A stretch of 64,000 nt of DNA from Gammaproteobacteria bacterium. GTDB lineage: Bacteria; Pseudomonadota; Gammaproteobacteria; Pseudomonadales; Pseudohongiellaceae. The translations under genes were made by a program, and so were the position numbers. Of this stretch, positions 20,602 to 31,039 are shown one piece after another. A model generated the notes under the pieces. It made no database searches. It was not told where the DNA came from and saw nothing but the letters and a program-made list of their open reading frames with translations. Location: assembly GCA_029246545.1 (NCBI GenBank), contig JAQWMX010000016.1:1-64000 (forward strand). The letters are read 5' to 3'. Position 1 is the first letter of the stretch; every line of letters starts with the position of its first letter.

Positions 20602-20732
20602 ACTTTTACCTATTGTGTGAAAACTAATTCCAATAACTAAAGCAAACTTAGCTTTTAATTAGTTTTCTTTTCAAGCCATATTCCAGCCAATATGGGTCAG
20701 TTAATTTAAGTGTAATTCAGCTTTAACTGGCG
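20602..20732 (-). promoter_or_regulatory. rpsA mRNA leader with three consecutive hairpins
   Basis: Between cmk and rpsA, three inverted repeats lie in a row. The first is GAAAACTAATT (20619-20629) with AATTAGTTTTC (20657-20667), enclosing a smaller AAAGC/GCTTT stem. The second is CCATATT (20676-20682) with AATATGG (20689-20695). The third is CAGTTAA (20698-20704) with TTAACTG (20723-20729). The ATG has only a weak ribosome binding site. In E. coli the rpsA leader folds into three hairpins recognised by S1 for efficient translation and autorepression. The same design is inferred here. Confidence 0.6.
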
Positions 20733-20787
20733 CATGAAAAACACTTTCTGTTTACTTTTCAATCTTTTTTATCAATTTCTGCCTGTC

Positions 20788-21483
20788 TTAATCAAGTGCC
20801 TGTTGAGAGCTAGTCAGCACTTTTTCAAACACCTGATCAATACTTAAATTAGTAGTATCGATCAGTAAGGCATCTTCAGCTGGAACCATCGGCGAAATTG
20901 CACGTTGTGAATCTCGCGCATCTCGAGCGGCTATATCCAGCAAAAGGGCGCGCAGATTAACATTAAGTCCCTTATTTATCAACTGCTTATATCGCCTTTG
21001 CCCGCGTTCTTCTGGTGAGGCAGTGAGGAAGAATTTTTGCTTGGCATCTGGGAAAATGACCGTTCCCATATCCCGACCATCGGCAACCAATCCAGGCATC
21101 TGTCGAAATTTCAGCTGCCTTTCTGAAAGTGCCACTCGGATTTCAGGATTTTCTGCCACTTGAGACGCTAGTTCTCCGCTGCTTTCTTGCCTAATAAGGT
21201 TTGACACTTCTTCGCCATTCAACTCGATTGAGCCTTCGAATAATCTAGAAAATTGCACATCCATTTCTAAAGTAAATTTCTTTAACTCATTGATATTACT
21301 ATATAATATTCCTTTATTTTCAGCACCAACAGCAACTAATCGATATAGCGCACCGCTGTCTAATAGATGCCAGTCTAAGGATTTTGCAAGCATTTGAGCA
21401 ATAGTGCCCTTACCTGTTCCGCTAGGACCATCGATAGTGATGACTGGAGCAATGTTTGCCTTGTTTGTTGTAGGCACGGTCAT
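20788..21483 (-). CDS. cmk: Cytidylate kinase
   Basis: A 231-residue kinase that phosphorylates CMP and dCMP. It carries the P-loop GPSGTGKGTIAQML (residues about 18-31), the nucleoside-binding DSGALYR and VADGRDMGTVIFPDA, and the lid region RGQRRYKQL. Its ATG overlaps the aroA stop as ATGA, so the two are translationally coupled. The aroA-cmk-rpsA order is conserved in gammaproteobacteria. Confidence 0.97.
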   Translation of the reverse strand: MTVPTTNKANIAPVITIDGPSGTGKGTIAQMLAKSLDWHLLDSGALYRLVAVGAENKGILYSNINELKKFTLEMDVQFSRLFEGSIELNGEEVSNLIRQESSGELASQVAENPEIRVALSERQLKFRQMPGLVADGRDMGTVIFPDAKQKFFLTASPEERGQRRYKQLINKGLNVNLRALLLDIAARDARDSQRAISPMVPAEDALLIDTTNLSIDQVFEKVLTSSQQALD

Positions 21484-22802
21484 GACTCGTTGACCTGCAT
21501 ATCAATTCCACATGATTGAGCTAGTTCAGCGAAGCCCGGAAAAGAAGTCGCAACATTGTTGCAATCTAAAATAGATATAGGCTCCTTGGCGACTAATGCG
21601 GCAATAGTGAAAGCCATAGCAATACGGTGGTCACCTTTACTATCAACTTCTCCACCTGTCATAAGGGACCCACCGGAGCCAGTAATTATTATCCCGTCAG
21701 GCTTAACTTCATGTAAGACACCAAGTGTTGCCATACCGTCCGCCATAGCCTGAATTCTGTCGCTTTCCTTAACTTTCAACTCCTCTGCACCACTGAGTAT
21801 AGTGTCTCCTTCTGCACAAGCAGCAGCAATAAACAAAACAGGAAATTCATCGATAGCTAAAGGCACTTGGTCAACCGGGATATCTATCCCATGTAATGGG
21901 GCGTAACGGACCCTAATATCGGCGACAACTTCTCCGCCAGCATTATATTCTCTTAAATATTCAATATTAGCTCCCATGGCTCGCAAAATATTAATGACGC
22001 CAGTTCGAGTAGGATTAATCCCGACATGCTCTAAGATCAAATCAGACCCTGGTGCAATACAAGCGCCCACCAAAAAGAATGCAGCGGAACTAATATCTGC
22101 AGGAATATCAATATCACAGGCTTTAAGTTTAGCTCCGCCTTCTATCTCGACCCTATTACCGATTATTGCAATTGGGTAGCCAAAGCCCTGCAACATCAAC
22201 TCAGTATGATTTCGACAAGGTGCTGGTTCGCTAATAATGGTCTTCCCATCGACATAAAGGGAAGCTAGCATTAAACAAGACTTTACTTGAGCACTGGCAA
22301 CCGGCATAGAATAGTTTATAGCTGTTAGTTGAGCTGGACTGATTTTGATAGGCGCTACACCACCTTCTTCTAATTCAAGCTGTGCGCCCATAGCTTTTAA
22401 GGGCTCAGTCACGCGCTTCATCGGCCGCGTTGATAAAGATTCATCGCCTACAAGTGTAGAAGAAAAATTTTGTGCAGCCAATAACCCGCACAATAAGCGC
22501 ATAGCAGTACCAGAATTTCCCATATCAAGTGGCTGTTGTGGAGCTTGTAGCCCACGTAAACCGGCACCTTCAATACGTAAACTGCCATTTAAAGGCTCAC
22601 TGATCGTCACTCCCATAGCTCTAAATGCTTTGAGAGTAGCTAAGCTGTCTTCACCTTCCAAAAAGCCTTTTACTTGAGTAGTACCCTCAGCAATCGCGCC
22701 CATCATAATGGCTCGATGCGAAATTGATTTGTCACCAGGGACACGTATGCTGCCCTGAAGTGAGCCTTGTGGCTGCACTTTAAATGTTTGCTTTAGGTTC
22801 AT
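21480..22802 (-). CDS. aroA: 3-phosphoshikimate 1-carboxyvinyltransferase (EPSP synthase)
   Basis: A 440-residue shikimate-pathway enzyme that adds phosphoenolpyruvate to shikimate 3-phosphate. Key motifs are PGDKSISHRA near residue 22 and GNSGTAMRLL near residue 96, with DEFPVLFIAAA and KESDRI later. Length is normal for a stand-alone AroA. In Pseudomonas this domain is fused behind prephenate dehydrogenase. Here it is a separate protein starting only two bases after the upstream TyrA-containing gene ends, so the operon is kept while the fusion differs. Confidence 0.97.
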   Translation of the reverse strand: MNLKQTFKVQPQGSLQGSIRVPGDKSISHRAIMMGAIAEGTTQVKGFLEGEDSLATLKAFRAMGVTISEPLNGSLRIEGAGLRGLQAPQQPLDMGNSGTAMRLLCGLLAAQNFSSTLVGDESLSTRPMKRVTEPLKAMGAQLELEEGGVAPIKISPAQLTAINYSMPVASAQVKSCLMLASLYVDGKTIISEPAPCRNHTELMLQGFGYPIAIIGNRVEIEGGAKLKACDIDIPADISSAAFFLVGACIAPGSDLILEHVGINPTRTGVINILRAMGANIEYLREYNAGGEVVADIRVRYAPLHGIDIPVDQVPLAIDEFPVLFIAAACAEGDTILSGAEELKVKESDRIQAMADGMATLGVLHEVKPDGIIITGSGGSLMTGGEVDSKGDHRIAMAFTIAALVAKEPISILDCNNVATSFPGFAELAQSCGIDMQVNES

Positions 22803-22804
22803 GA

Positions 22805-24553
22805 TTATTTAATCGGAAATTTATCTCTAGATTGTTTAACTCGTTGTAGCACCTTCATGATTTTCTCACCATCAGCAGCTTTAATTACCAGCTTAAATTT
22901 AGCAAGATCTGATTCGAATTCCTCGAGGATTGAGCAAAGTGCTTCTGCATTACTTAAAAATATGTCTCTCCACATTTCAGGGTCACTTGCGGCGATTCGA
23001 GTAAAATCTCTGAACCCTCCTGCTGCATATTTATATATTTCATCACTACTTCCCTGTTGAGACAATGAATCAACCAATGCAAAAGCCAGTAAATGTGGCA
23101 AATGGCTAGTTGCGGCTAATATTGCATCATGTTGCTGAATTGACATTTCAACAACTTCAGCACCAAGTTCACACCATAAACTGTTTACTAAAGCTAAGGC
23201 AGCCTTATTGGTTTGAACTTCCGGAGTCAGGATGACCTTTCTTTGTACAAACAAGTTAGGATCAGCCGCTTGAAAGCCACTTTGTTCAGAGCCAGCAATC
23301 GGATGACCCGGCACCAAATTAGAAGGTAGTTCACCGAATGCTTCAATAACTGCATCAACAGTCGACTGCTTAACACTAGCAACATCTGTAATCACACAAT
23401 CATTTTTTACAAGTTTAGCTAAACCTTGCATAACCGAGGCAACACTCAATCCAGGCACCGCTACCAATATTAAATCGGCATCTGAACAAAACGCCTCAAG
23501 CTCACTACTATAACCGGCTATAACGCCCTGATCTTGAGCTTTTTGCAAGACATCCATATTTCGCCCAACAACCCATATCTGGGCAGCTAAGCCTTTATCA
23601 GCTAGTGCTCTGGCGACAGACCCTCCGATTAAGCCCAGACCAATAATGACTATTTTTTTGCCCAACAATACCGGTTCTGACAAAGCGCGAATCTGTTCAG
23701 AATGAACTAAACCTGAAATGGGATAAGAACCTAAGATTTTAACTTCAATTTCAGGCTGTTGTAGTGCTGTTAAAGCAGCTGCCACATTTTTATTTTTCTG
23801 ATGACCATCGATATCAATATAAAAACTGTATGACCAGGCTTCTTTACCAGTAGGCCTAGATTCCAGCTTACTCATATTCACCGAAAATTGTTTTAAGGGA
23901 GCAAGCACAGAGAATAATGCGCCAGGCTCATTATATGTAGTTACAATTAGAGAGGTTTTATCGTCGGTTTGATTTTTACTGGGTTGCGCTTGTTTTTTTT
24001 TACTAATAACCACAAAACGTGTCGTATTATCGGCAGTATCAGCTATGTCCTGAGACAAAATAGAAAGTTGATAAATGTCTGCTGCTGATTGACTGGCAAT
24101 AGCTGCTACATCCGGCTCTTTTGAGACTATGAGTGCGGCTTCAGCATTACTGCTTACTGGCACTCTTTCAACACCCGGAAAGTTTTTATCTAGCCAAAGT
24201 CGACACTGACCTAACGATTGTTGGTGGGAAACTATTTTTTTTACATTTTCAGCAGTCGACTGCGTATTCCCCAGTAATAAATGTTGAATTCGTAGAGAAA
24301 TTTCGCCGCAAATAATAACTGAGCTTTTTTTAAAGCAATCAAGAGTTGCAGTAACAGACCCTTCAGTAGAATTTTCCACAGGCACAATGCCGTATTCGCA
24401 TTTCCCTGTCTCAACGCTTGAAAAAACGTCTTCTATAGAGGCTAAAGGAAAACTCGCTTGAGCTTTCCCAAAATACTTTTGCAGTGCGCTTTGTGAATAT
24501 GTGCCTTCGGGACCTAAGTAAGCAACTTGCAGGTCCGAGTCGATATCATTCAT
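22805..24553 (-). CDS. Fused prephenate dehydratase / prephenate dehydrogenase
   Basis: A 582-residue protein carrying both branch enzymes from prephenate to phenylalanine and tyrosine. Residues about 8-185 are a prephenate dehydratase ([24 protein letters not shown] at 178-180). About 200-278 is a regulatory ACT domain with the ESRP motif (231-234) that normally senses phenylalanine. About 297-575 is a TyrA-type dehydrogenase with the nucleotide loop GLGLIGGS (305-312), GHPIAGSE (416-423) and ATSHLPH (481-487). No chorismate mutase domain precedes the dehydratase, unlike enterobacterial and pseudomonad PheA. The gene overlaps gyrA by 8 bases and lies 2 bases before aroA. In Pseudomonas the order is gyrA-serC-pheA-hisC-tyrA/aroA, so serC and hisC are missing here. 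Confidence 0.93.
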   Translation of the reverse strand: MNDIDSDLQVAYLGPEGTYSQSALQKYFGKAQASFPLASIEDVFSSVETGKCEYGIVPVENSTEGSVTATLDCFKKSSVIICGEISLRIQHLLLGNTQSTAENVKKIVSHQQSLGQCRLWLDKNFPGVERVPVSSNAEAALIVSKEPDVAAIASQSAADIYQLSILSQDIADTADNTTRFVVISKKKQAQPSKNQTDDKTSLIVTTYNEPGALFSVLAPLKQFSVNMSKLESRPTGKEAWSYSFYIDIDGHQKNKNVAAALTALQQPEIEVKILGSYPISGLVHSEQIRALSEPVLLGKKIVIIGLGLIGGSVARALADKGLAAQIWVVGRNMDVLQKAQDQGVIAGYSSELEAFCSDADLILVAVPGLSVASVMQGLAKLVKNDCVITDVASVKQSTVDAVIEAFGELPSNLVPGHPIAGSEQSGFQAADPNLFVQRKVILTPEVQTNKAALALVNSLWCELGAEVVEMSIQQHDAILAATSHLPHLLAFALVDSLSQQGSSDEIYKYAAGGFRDFTRIAASDPEMWRDIFLSNAEALCSILEEFESDLAKFKLVIKAADGEKIMKVLQRVKQSRDKFPIK

Positions 24554-27248
24554 CGTCTACTGGTGGGCTTTCTTCAATAGAAGCAGAGTCATCTAAATCG
24601 CCTTCTGGGCCTTCTTCAGAATTCTCATTAGGAGCTGCAACTTTTGAACCCGCTTCAGCGCCATCATCATCGTCGTCTTCATATTCAGGCAAGTCTTCAG
24701 GTTCTTCTATACGCTCTAGACCAACCAAATTTTCGCCTTCTTTTAATTTAATTAAGCGTACACCTTGAGTGTTCCTGCCTTGAGACGAAACTTCATCAGT
24801 GCGAGTTCGAACTAGTGTGCCTTTATCACTGATCAACATTATTTCATCACCCTCGAATACCTGTACAGCGCCGACAATTGAGCCATTTCGTTCGCTAGCT
24901 TTGATGCCGATTACACCTTTGCCGCCTCGACCTTTACAAGGAAATTCTTCGACAGGTGTGCGTTTACCATAACCATTTTCACTAACAGCAAGTATTTGCC
25001 CTTGGTCTTCCGGAATGATCATATCCACCATATGGTGGCCTTCCTCTAATCTAATACCTCTGACACCACGTGCAGTTCTGCCCATTGCTCTGATAGCGCT
25101 TTCACTAAATCGTGTCGCCCTACCGGAGCTACTATAAAGCAGTACTTCTTTATCTCCATTAGTAATAGCTGTTTTAACTAATGTGTCGCCTTCATTAAGC
25201 TCAATCGCTCGCAAACCTACACTGCGTTGGCGTGCAAAATTAGTCAGCGCAACTTTTTTAACTGTGCCCTTTGAGGTCGCCATGAATACAAATTCATCTT
25301 CAGGGTACTCACGAATAGGTAGCATACTGGTTATGTTTTCGCCTTCTTCCAAAGGTAAAATATTAACAATTGGTTTACCACGAGCTGTTCTTCCCGCCAC
25401 AGGGATATGGAAGACTTTAATCCAGAACACTTTACCGGTTGTGGTAAAACATAAGAGCGTGTCATGGCTGCTAGCGACTAATAAATGTTCAACAAAATCT
25501 TCTTCTTTTACAGTCGCAGCAGCCTTACCTCGCCCACCTCGACGTTGCGCCTGGTAATCCGAAAGCGGCTGACTTTTGGCATAACCGGTCTGGGATATAG
25601 TCACTACTCGATCTTCTTCAGTGATTAAGTCTTCAATTGTTAGATCTTCCTGAGAATCCTGAATTTCAGTCCGGCGTTCATCCCCATAACCTTCATTTAT
25701 TTCATTTAGCTCAGCTCTAATAACTTCCATTAAGCGGCTATTGTTCGCCAGAATATTCAAATGCTCAGCGATTTGGTTTAACAAATCTTTATAGTCATTA
25801 ATCAGTTTTTCTTGCTCAAGACCGGTCAGTCGATGCAACCTTAATTCGAGAATGGCTTGAGCCTGATCAGGAGACAGGAAATATTCTTTACCTTTTAAAC
25901 CATACTGTTCAGGCAATTGATCTGGTCGGCAAGCATCTGGCTCAGAGTCACCAAGCATGGCTAAGACACCTTCCGAATTCCAAGCTCTTTCTAATAATTT
26001 AACTTTAGCTTCTGCTGAACTAGGAGAAGTTTTAATCAATTCAATAACCGCATCAATATTAGCCAGCGCAACAGCCAGCCCTTCTAGCACATGCCCTTTC
26101 TCTCTTGCTTTACGTAATAAATAAACTGTGCGACGAGTAACAACTTCTCGTCGATGTTGAATAAATGCATGCAGAATTTCTTTTAAATTTAAAATCTTAG
26201 GTTGGCCATCAACCAAAGCAACCATATTTATACCAAACACCATTTGCATCTGTGTCTGAGCATAGAGGTTGTTGAGCACCACATCGCCTACTTCCCCTTT
26301 ACGCAATTCAATTACGATTCTAAGACCGTCTTTATCAGACTCATCTCTTAGCTCACTAATGCCTTCAAGTTTCTTTTCTTTAACTAGTTCAGCAATCCGC
26401 TCGATCAAACGTGACTTATTTAATTGATAAGGAATTTCATTGACAATAATGGTCTGTCTGCCGGTTTTTTCATTTTCTTCGATGACAGCACGCGAACGCA
26501 CATAAATTTTGCCTCGCCCAGTTCGATAGGCCTGCACTATGCCAGCACGGCCATTGATGATAGCGGCTGTAGGGAAGTCTGGACCTTGAACGTGCTGCAT
26601 TAACTCATCAATTTCGATTTCAGAATTATCCATTAATGCAAAAGTGGCGCTGATCACTTCTCTTAAATTATGCGGCGGAATATTGGTAGCCATACCAACG
26701 GCGATACCAGAGGAACCATTAACCAATAAATTAGGCACACGTGTTGGAAGCACATCGGGAATTTCTTCAGTGCCATCATAATTCTCAGTAAAATTTACTG
26801 TTTCTTTATCTAAATCAGCCAGTAAATCATGAGCAATTTTTTTCATGCGAATTTCGGTATATCGCATTGCGGCAGCAGAGTCGCCATCGATAGATCCAAA
26901 ATTGCCTTGTCCATCTACTAAGGGATAACGCAAAGAGAAATCTTGCGCCATACGAACAATAGTTTCGTACACAGCTGAATCTCCATGCGGATGATATTTA
27001 CCGATAACATCACCAACTACACGTGCAGATTTTTTATAAGGTTTATTGTAATCGTTTGAAAGCACATTCATCGCAAACAACACGCGTCTGTGCACAGGCT
27101 TAAGGCCGTCTCTGACGTCTGGTAAAGCCCTTCCTACAATTACACTCATCGCATAATCTAGATAGGACTGACGCATTTCGCTTTCTATGGCTACTGACTG
27201 AATTTGACCGCTATTCTGACCTTCGCTTTCATCAATATTATCTGGCAT
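24546..27248 (-). CDS. gyrA: DNA gyrase subunit A
   Basis: A 900-residue type II topoisomerase subunit. The breakage-reunion core carries the catalytic tyrosine in [11 protein letters not shown] and the quinolone-determining region [15 protein letters not shown]. That region keeps the serine matching E. coli Ser83 and has glutamate where E. coli has Asp87. The C-terminal beta-pinwheel contains the GyrA-box QRRGGRG, needed to introduce negative supercoils rather than only relax DNA, and the tail is strongly acidic. It is divergent from mtaD across a 232-bp gap and overlaps the downstream fusion gene by eight bases. Confidence 0.98.
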   Translation of the reverse strand: MPDNIDESEGQNSGQIQSVAIESEMRQSYLDYAMSVIVGRALPDVRDGLKPVHRRVLFAMNVLSNDYNKPYKKSARVVGDVIGKYHPHGDSAVYETIVRMAQDFSLRYPLVDGQGNFGSIDGDSAAAMRYTEIRMKKIAHDLLADLDKETVNFTENYDGTEEIPDVLPTRVPNLLVNGSSGIAVGMATNIPPHNLREVISATFALMDNSEIEIDELMQHVQGPDFPTAAIINGRAGIVQAYRTGRGKIYVRSRAVIEENEKTGRQTIIVNEIPYQLNKSRLIERIAELVKEKKLEGISELRDESDKDGLRIVIELRKGEVGDVVLNNLYAQTQMQMVFGINMVALVDGQPKILNLKEILHAFIQHRREVVTRRTVYLLRKAREKGHVLEGLAVALANIDAVIELIKTSPSSAEAKVKLLERAWNSEGVLAMLGDSEPDACRPDQLPEQYGLKGKEYFLSPDQAQAILELRLHRLTGLEQEKLINDYKDLLNQIAEHLNILANNSRLMEVIRAELNEINEGYGDERRTEIQDSQEDLTIEDLITEEDRVVTISQTGYAKSQPLSDYQAQRRGGRGKAAATVKEEDFVEHLLVASSHDTLLCFTTTGKVFWIKVFHIPVAGRTARGKPIVNILPLEEGENITSMLPIREYPEDEFVFMATSKGTVKKVALTNFARQRSVGLRAIELNEGDTLVKTAITNGDKEVLLYSSSGRATRFSESAIRAMGRTARGVRGIRLEEGHHMVDMIIPEDQGQILAVSENGYGKRTPVEEFPCKGRGGKGVIGIKASERNGSIVGAVQVFEGDEIMLISDKGTLVRTRTDEVSSQGRNTQGVRLIKLKEGENLVGLERIEEPEDLPEYEDDDDDGAEAGSKVAAPNENSEEGPEGDLDDSASIEESPPVDDE

Positions 27249-27351
27249 ATAATACTTTGCGTTCCCTGATTTAACTCGCCATTTAGAGCCATAAAATAGG
27301 CTGACAGCAAATTAAAAATTAACAAATTTAATGCCCTAAATTCTAGCATAT

Positions 27352-27363
27352 TTTAGGCCTAAA
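27352..27363. promoter_or_regulatory. Perfect 12-bp palindrome between gyrA and mtaD
   Basis: TTTAGGCCTAAA lies in the divergent intergenic region, about 104 bp before gyrA and 118 bp before mtaD. The symmetry suggests a dimeric protein site, but no regulator is known for it here. A -10-like TATACT near 27436 could serve mtaD. Confidence 0.3.
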
Positions 27364-27480
27364 CTGACAGTTAAAACTGCCTATGAAAACACCCCTGTAG
27401 ATGGCTATGAAAGTACCTACTTTAGGGAATAATCGGTATACTCGCAGAAACCGTAATTATCAAAGAAAAACCTAGTTAAG

Positions 27481-28824
27481 ATGCCCTCAAAACAAGCCTC
27501 CGAAAGCCGTCAGGAAGTCGACTCAATCATCCAAGCAAAATGGTTAATTCCTATGACTGATCAGGGCTTAATTCTTAAAGATCACAGTTTGGTAATTCAA
27601 CAGAATATGATCCGGGAAATCTTGCCTACCGATGAGGCTATTAGATATTTCAAAAGCAGTAATACTTATTTCTTAGATCAACATATAGTGATACCTGGAT
27701 TAATCAATTCTCATGGCCATGCCGCCATGAGTTTATTTCGTGGTTTTGCTGACGACATACCTTTAAAAGCTTGGTTAGAAAATAAAATATGGCCTGCTGA
27801 AGGCTTATGGGTCAGTGAGGAATTCGTCACTGACGGAGCAGAGCTTGCCATTGCTGAAATGCTGCTTTCAGGCACAACTACTTTTACCGATATGTATTTT
27901 TTCCCAGACCATGTTGCAAAGGCAGCTATTAAAAGCAACATACGAGCGCACTTGGTTTCTCCTGTACTCGATTTTCCAACAATCTGGGCACAAAATTCAG
28001 AAGAATACATTCACAAAGCGATGGAACTACATGACAACTATAAAAACAATGAACACATTTATGTGGGGTTTGGCCCTCATGCTCCCTACACAGTTTCTGA
28101 TGATCCCTTACAAAAAATAGCCACTCTAGCCAATGAATTAGATATAGCAATTCAAATCCATGTGCACGAAACAGCACATGAGGTTCAGGAGGAGCAGTCT
28201 AAAAGCGGTAAAAGGCCCCTTTCGCGTTTACAAGAGCTGGGTTTAATGACGCCAAATTTACAGTGCGTACATATGACTCAACTGAATAATGAAGAAATTC
28301 TTTTACTCGCAGATAGCGGGGTCTCCGTCGTGCACTGCCCCGCCTCAAATTTAAAATTAGCCAGTGGCTTTTGCCCAACAGCAAAATTACTCGATGCTGG
28401 TGTTAATATTGCTCTTGGAACTGATGGTGATGCCAGCAATAACGAACTCAACATGCTAAATGAAATGCGCCTAGCTGCTTTGATCGGAAAAGGCCATTCA
28501 GGTGACGCCAGCGTATTATCTGCTTGGGACGTGCTTGCAATGGCAACAATAAACGGGGCCAAACAAATAGGTTTAGCCGACTCTATTGGCACACTTGAAT
28601 CGGGTAAATTTGCTGACATTACTGCTGTTAATTTAGACCAGATTAATACTAGCCCTGTCTACAATCCTGTCAGCACATTGGTTTACAGTGCACAAGCTTC
28701 TCAAGTCAGTCATGTTTGGGTTGACGGTCAAATCAATGTAAAAGACGGAATGTTGTTACATTTAAATGAAGAAAACTTGAAAGAGAAAGCACAAAATTGG
28801 GCTGAAAAAATTCAAGCAGCCTAA
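27481..28824 (+). CDS. mtaD: 5-methylthioadenosine/S-adenosylhomocysteine deaminase (TRZ/ATZ family amidohydrolase)
   Basis: A 447-residue metal-dependent amidohydrolase. Metal ligands are visible in GLINSHGHAAMSLFRG (near residues 77-92), IHVHETAHEV, VVHCPASNLKL and ALGTDGDASNN. In Pseudomonas aeruginosa the orthologous position encodes a methylthioadenosine deaminase that feeds methylthioinosine salvage. Related family members act on other purine-like substrates, so specificity is inferred. It leads the mtaD-ubiG-mupP-yciK operon and diverges from gyrA. Confidence 0.88.
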   Translation: MPSKQASESRQEVDSIIQAKWLIPMTDQGLILKDHSLVIQQNMIREILPTDEAIRYFKSSNTYFLDQHIVIPGLINSHGHAAMSLFRGFADDIPLKAWLENKIWPAEGLWVSEEFVTDGAELAIAEMLLSGTTTFTDMYFFPDHVAKAAIKSNIRAHLVSPVLDFPTIWAQNSEEYIHKAMELHDNYKNNEHIYVGFGPHAPYTVSDDPLQKIATLANELDIAIQIHVHETAHEVQEEQSKSGKRPLSRLQELGLMTPNLQCVHMTQLNNEEILLLADSGVSVVHCPASNLKLASGFCPTAKLLDAGVNIALGTDGDASNNELNMLNEMRLAALIGKGHSGDASVLSAWDVLAMATINGAKQIGLADSIGTLESGKFADITAVNLDQINTSPVYNPVSTLVYSAQASQVSHVWVDGQINVKDGMLLHLNEENLKEKAQNWAEKIQAA

Positions 28825-28858
28825 GCACCGACAAAACATAGAGAAAAGGAATAAGCCT

Positions 28859-29572
28859 TTGAATAACAAAATAGACGCCAATGTCGATTACAATGAAATA
28901 GCAAAGTTTGAAGCCTTAGCTTCTCGCTGGTGGGACCGTAATAGTGAATTCAAGCCATTGCACGATATCAATCCCTTGCGCATGAGTTTTATTGACTCAA
29001 ATATTAATCTTGCAGGACTACAAGTGTTAGATATTGGTTGTGGAGGAGGCATTCTTACTGAGGCAATTGCGCACAGAGGAGCCAACGTTACCGGTATTGA
29101 TATGGGCGAAGCACCTTTGTCAGTTGCTAAACTCCATTTACTAGAAAGCAAACTAGAAATATCTTACCAACAATGCTCTGCAGAAAGTTTTGCTGAAGAC
29201 CATGCTGGTAAATTTGATGTGATCACCTGCTTAGAGATGTTAGAACACGTACCAGATCCTGGCTCTGTATTAAAAGCTTGTCACTCCTTGTTAAAACCAG
29301 GTGGGCATTTATTCTTATCAACAATTAATCGCAATCCGAAGTCATATTTGTTCGCTATTCTTGGCGCTGAATACATTTTAAAAATGCTACCGAAAGGTAC
29401 GCATGACTATCAAAAATTTATCCGCCCATCTGAATTAGCACAAAAAGCACGGGATGCCTTACTGGAATTAAACACCTTAACCGGCATGACCTATAATCTA
29501 CTGACAAAAAAATATAGCTTGTCAGATAATGTCGATGTTAATTATTTAATGTATTTAGAAAAATCCAAATAA
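28859..29572 (+). CDS. ubiG: Ubiquinone biosynthesis O-methyltransferase
   Basis: A 237-residue SAM-dependent methyltransferase that carries out both O-methylations of ubiquinone synthesis. The N-terminal NVDYNEIAKFEALASRWWD is the UbiG hallmark and VLDIGCGGGILTE is SAM motif I. The start is TTG at 28859 behind a GAAAAGGA ribosome binding site. It lies 34 bases after mtaD and 13 before the phosphatase gene. Confidence 0.95.
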   Translation: MNNKIDANVDYNEIAKFEALASRWWDRNSEFKPLHDINPLRMSFIDSNINLAGLQVLDIGCGGGILTEAIAHRGANVTGIDMGEAPLSVAKLHLLESKLEISYQQCSAESFAEDHAGKFDVITCLEMLEHVPDPGSVLKACHSLLKPGGHLFLSTINRNPKSYLFAILGAEYILKMLPKGTHDYQKFIRPSELAQKARDALLELNTLTGMTYNLLTKKYSLSDNVDVNYLMYLEKSK

Positions 29573-29585
29573 ACTCGGAATATTT

Positions 29586-30242
29586 GTGAGTAAACACGTT
29601 CTTTTTGATCTTGATGGTACCCTGCTTGATACCGCTAGAGATTTCACACAGGTACTTAATCAACTCCTCCGACAATACGGCAGGAGCGATGTCTCACATT
29701 CAAAAGTAAAAGAAAAAGTTTCTGATGGCGCCAGAGCATTGGTAAAACTAGGCTTTGAAATTGATGAGTCACATGAAAATTTTAATGCCTATCTACAAGA
29801 GTTGCTGGATATATATGCAATAAAAATCACCAACACTGAAGCTGAGTTATACCAAGGCATCCCTGAACTTTTAAATAGAATTAATGCTGAAAATTACAAG
29901 TGGGGAATAGTCACAAATAAGCCGTCTCGCTTTACAACTCCTTTATTAAAAAACTATTCAGTTATACAAGATTCTGCTGTTGTTATTTGTGCTGATCAAG
30001 TCTCCCAGGGCAAACCATCCCCTGAAAGCTTATTCTTAGCTTGTGATAATCTTAAGATCGAGCCTAAGGAATGTATTTATGTTGGCGATCATAAACGGGA
30101 TATCGATGCCGGGAAAAATGCCAATATTGAAACAGTTGCGGTTAGTTGGGGCTATTTCAAAAAAAACACTCAACTTAAGGAATGGAACCCAGATTTAATC
30201 GTAAATACTCCCCAGGAAATAGCCGCTTATTTATTTGATTGA
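29586..30242 (+). CDS. mupP: HAD-family phosphatase, probable N-acetylmuramic acid 6-phosphate phosphatase (MupP type)
   Basis: A 218-residue HAD hydrolase. Motif I is VLFDLDGTLLDT at the N-terminus, motif II/III TNKPSR and KPSPE, motif IV YVGDHKRDIDAG. The position between ubiG and yciK is that of MupP in Pseudomonas, which recycles cell wall MurNAc-6-phosphate. The fold alone would also allow phosphoglycolate phosphatase (gph). The start is GTG at 29586. No AmgK or MurU partner is visible in the window. Confidence 0.8.
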   Translation: MSKHVLFDLDGTLLDTARDFTQVLNQLLRQYGRSDVSHSKVKEKVSDGARALVKLGFEIDESHENFNAYLQELLDIYAIKITNTEAELYQGIPELLNRINAENYKWGIVTNKPSRFTTPLLKNYSVIQDSAVVICADQVSQGKPSPESLFLACDNLKIEPKECIYVGDHKRDIDAGKNANIETVAVSWGYFKKNTQLKEWNPDLIVNTPQEIAAYLFD

Positions 30243-30282
30243 TTGAATAATTAAAAATGCAAATAAAAAATAGAGACCGTAC

Positions 30283-31023
30283 ATGTTTGATTATCAAGCT
30301 CCAGCAAACTTATTAAAAGATAAAGTTATTTTAATCAGCGGTGCTGGTTCTGGTATCGGTAAAGCAGCCGCTTTAACCTATGCAAATAATGGTGCCACTG
30401 TCATTCTGTTGGGAAGAAAAGTTGAAAAATTGGAACAAGTCTATGATGAAATAGATCAAGCTAATGCCCCTAAAGCAGCAATAACTCCTTTTGACTTAGA
30501 AGGAGCAAATGAAGAAAACTATCAGGAATTAGTAAACAGTATTTATTCAGAATTTGGCCGCCTAGACGGCTTGCTTAACAATGCTTCTATCTTAGGTACT
30601 TTAACCCCCATCCAAAGTTATAGTCTTACAACTTGGAATCAAGTACTGCAAATAAATCTAAATGCTCAGTTTGCTCTGAGCAAGTACTGTTTACCTTTGT
30701 TGCAGGAGGCAGATAACGCTTCAATCGTTTTTACTTCATCTGGTGCTGGTCGTAAGCCGTATGCATACTGGGGTGCTTATTCCGTCTCTAAAGCTGCCAC
30801 TGAAGCATTAGCTCAGGTTCTTTTTTTGGAGCTGGAAAACACTTCAAAAATAAGAGTAAACACGGTAAACCCTGGCGGAACCGCCACTAAAATGCGAAGC
30901 CAAGCATTTCCAGGTGAAAACCCTGCTAACCTGCCAAAATCTGAAGAAATTATGCCGCTTTATTTATACTTGATGGGTGATGATAGCTTACAAGAAAACG
31001 GCAAACAGTTTGACGCGCAATAA
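30283..31023 (+). CDS. yciK: YciK-family SDR oxidoreductase
   Basis: A 246-residue short-chain dehydrogenase with a canonical nucleotide motif SGAGSGIGKAAA, the NNAS motif, catalytic serine in FTSSGAGRKPYA and YSVSK at the active site. It matches the YciK group, which is conserved after ubiG and mupP in pseudomonads. The physiological substrate is not known. It ends the operon, facing the GST-like gene convergently with 16 bases between stops. Confidence 0.88.
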   Translation: MFDYQAPANLLKDKVILISGAGSGIGKAAALTYANNGATVILLGRKVEKLEQVYDEIDQANAPKAAITPFDLEGANEENYQELVNSIYSEFGRLDGLLNNASILGTLTPIQSYSLTTWNQVLQINLNAQFALSKYCLPLLQEADNASIVFTSSGAGRKPYAYWGAYSVSKAATEALAQVLFLELENTSKIRVNTVNPGGTATKMRSQAFPGENPANLPKSEEIMPLYLYLMGDDSLQENGKQFDAQ

Positions 31024-31039
31024 TCATTTATATCGACTC

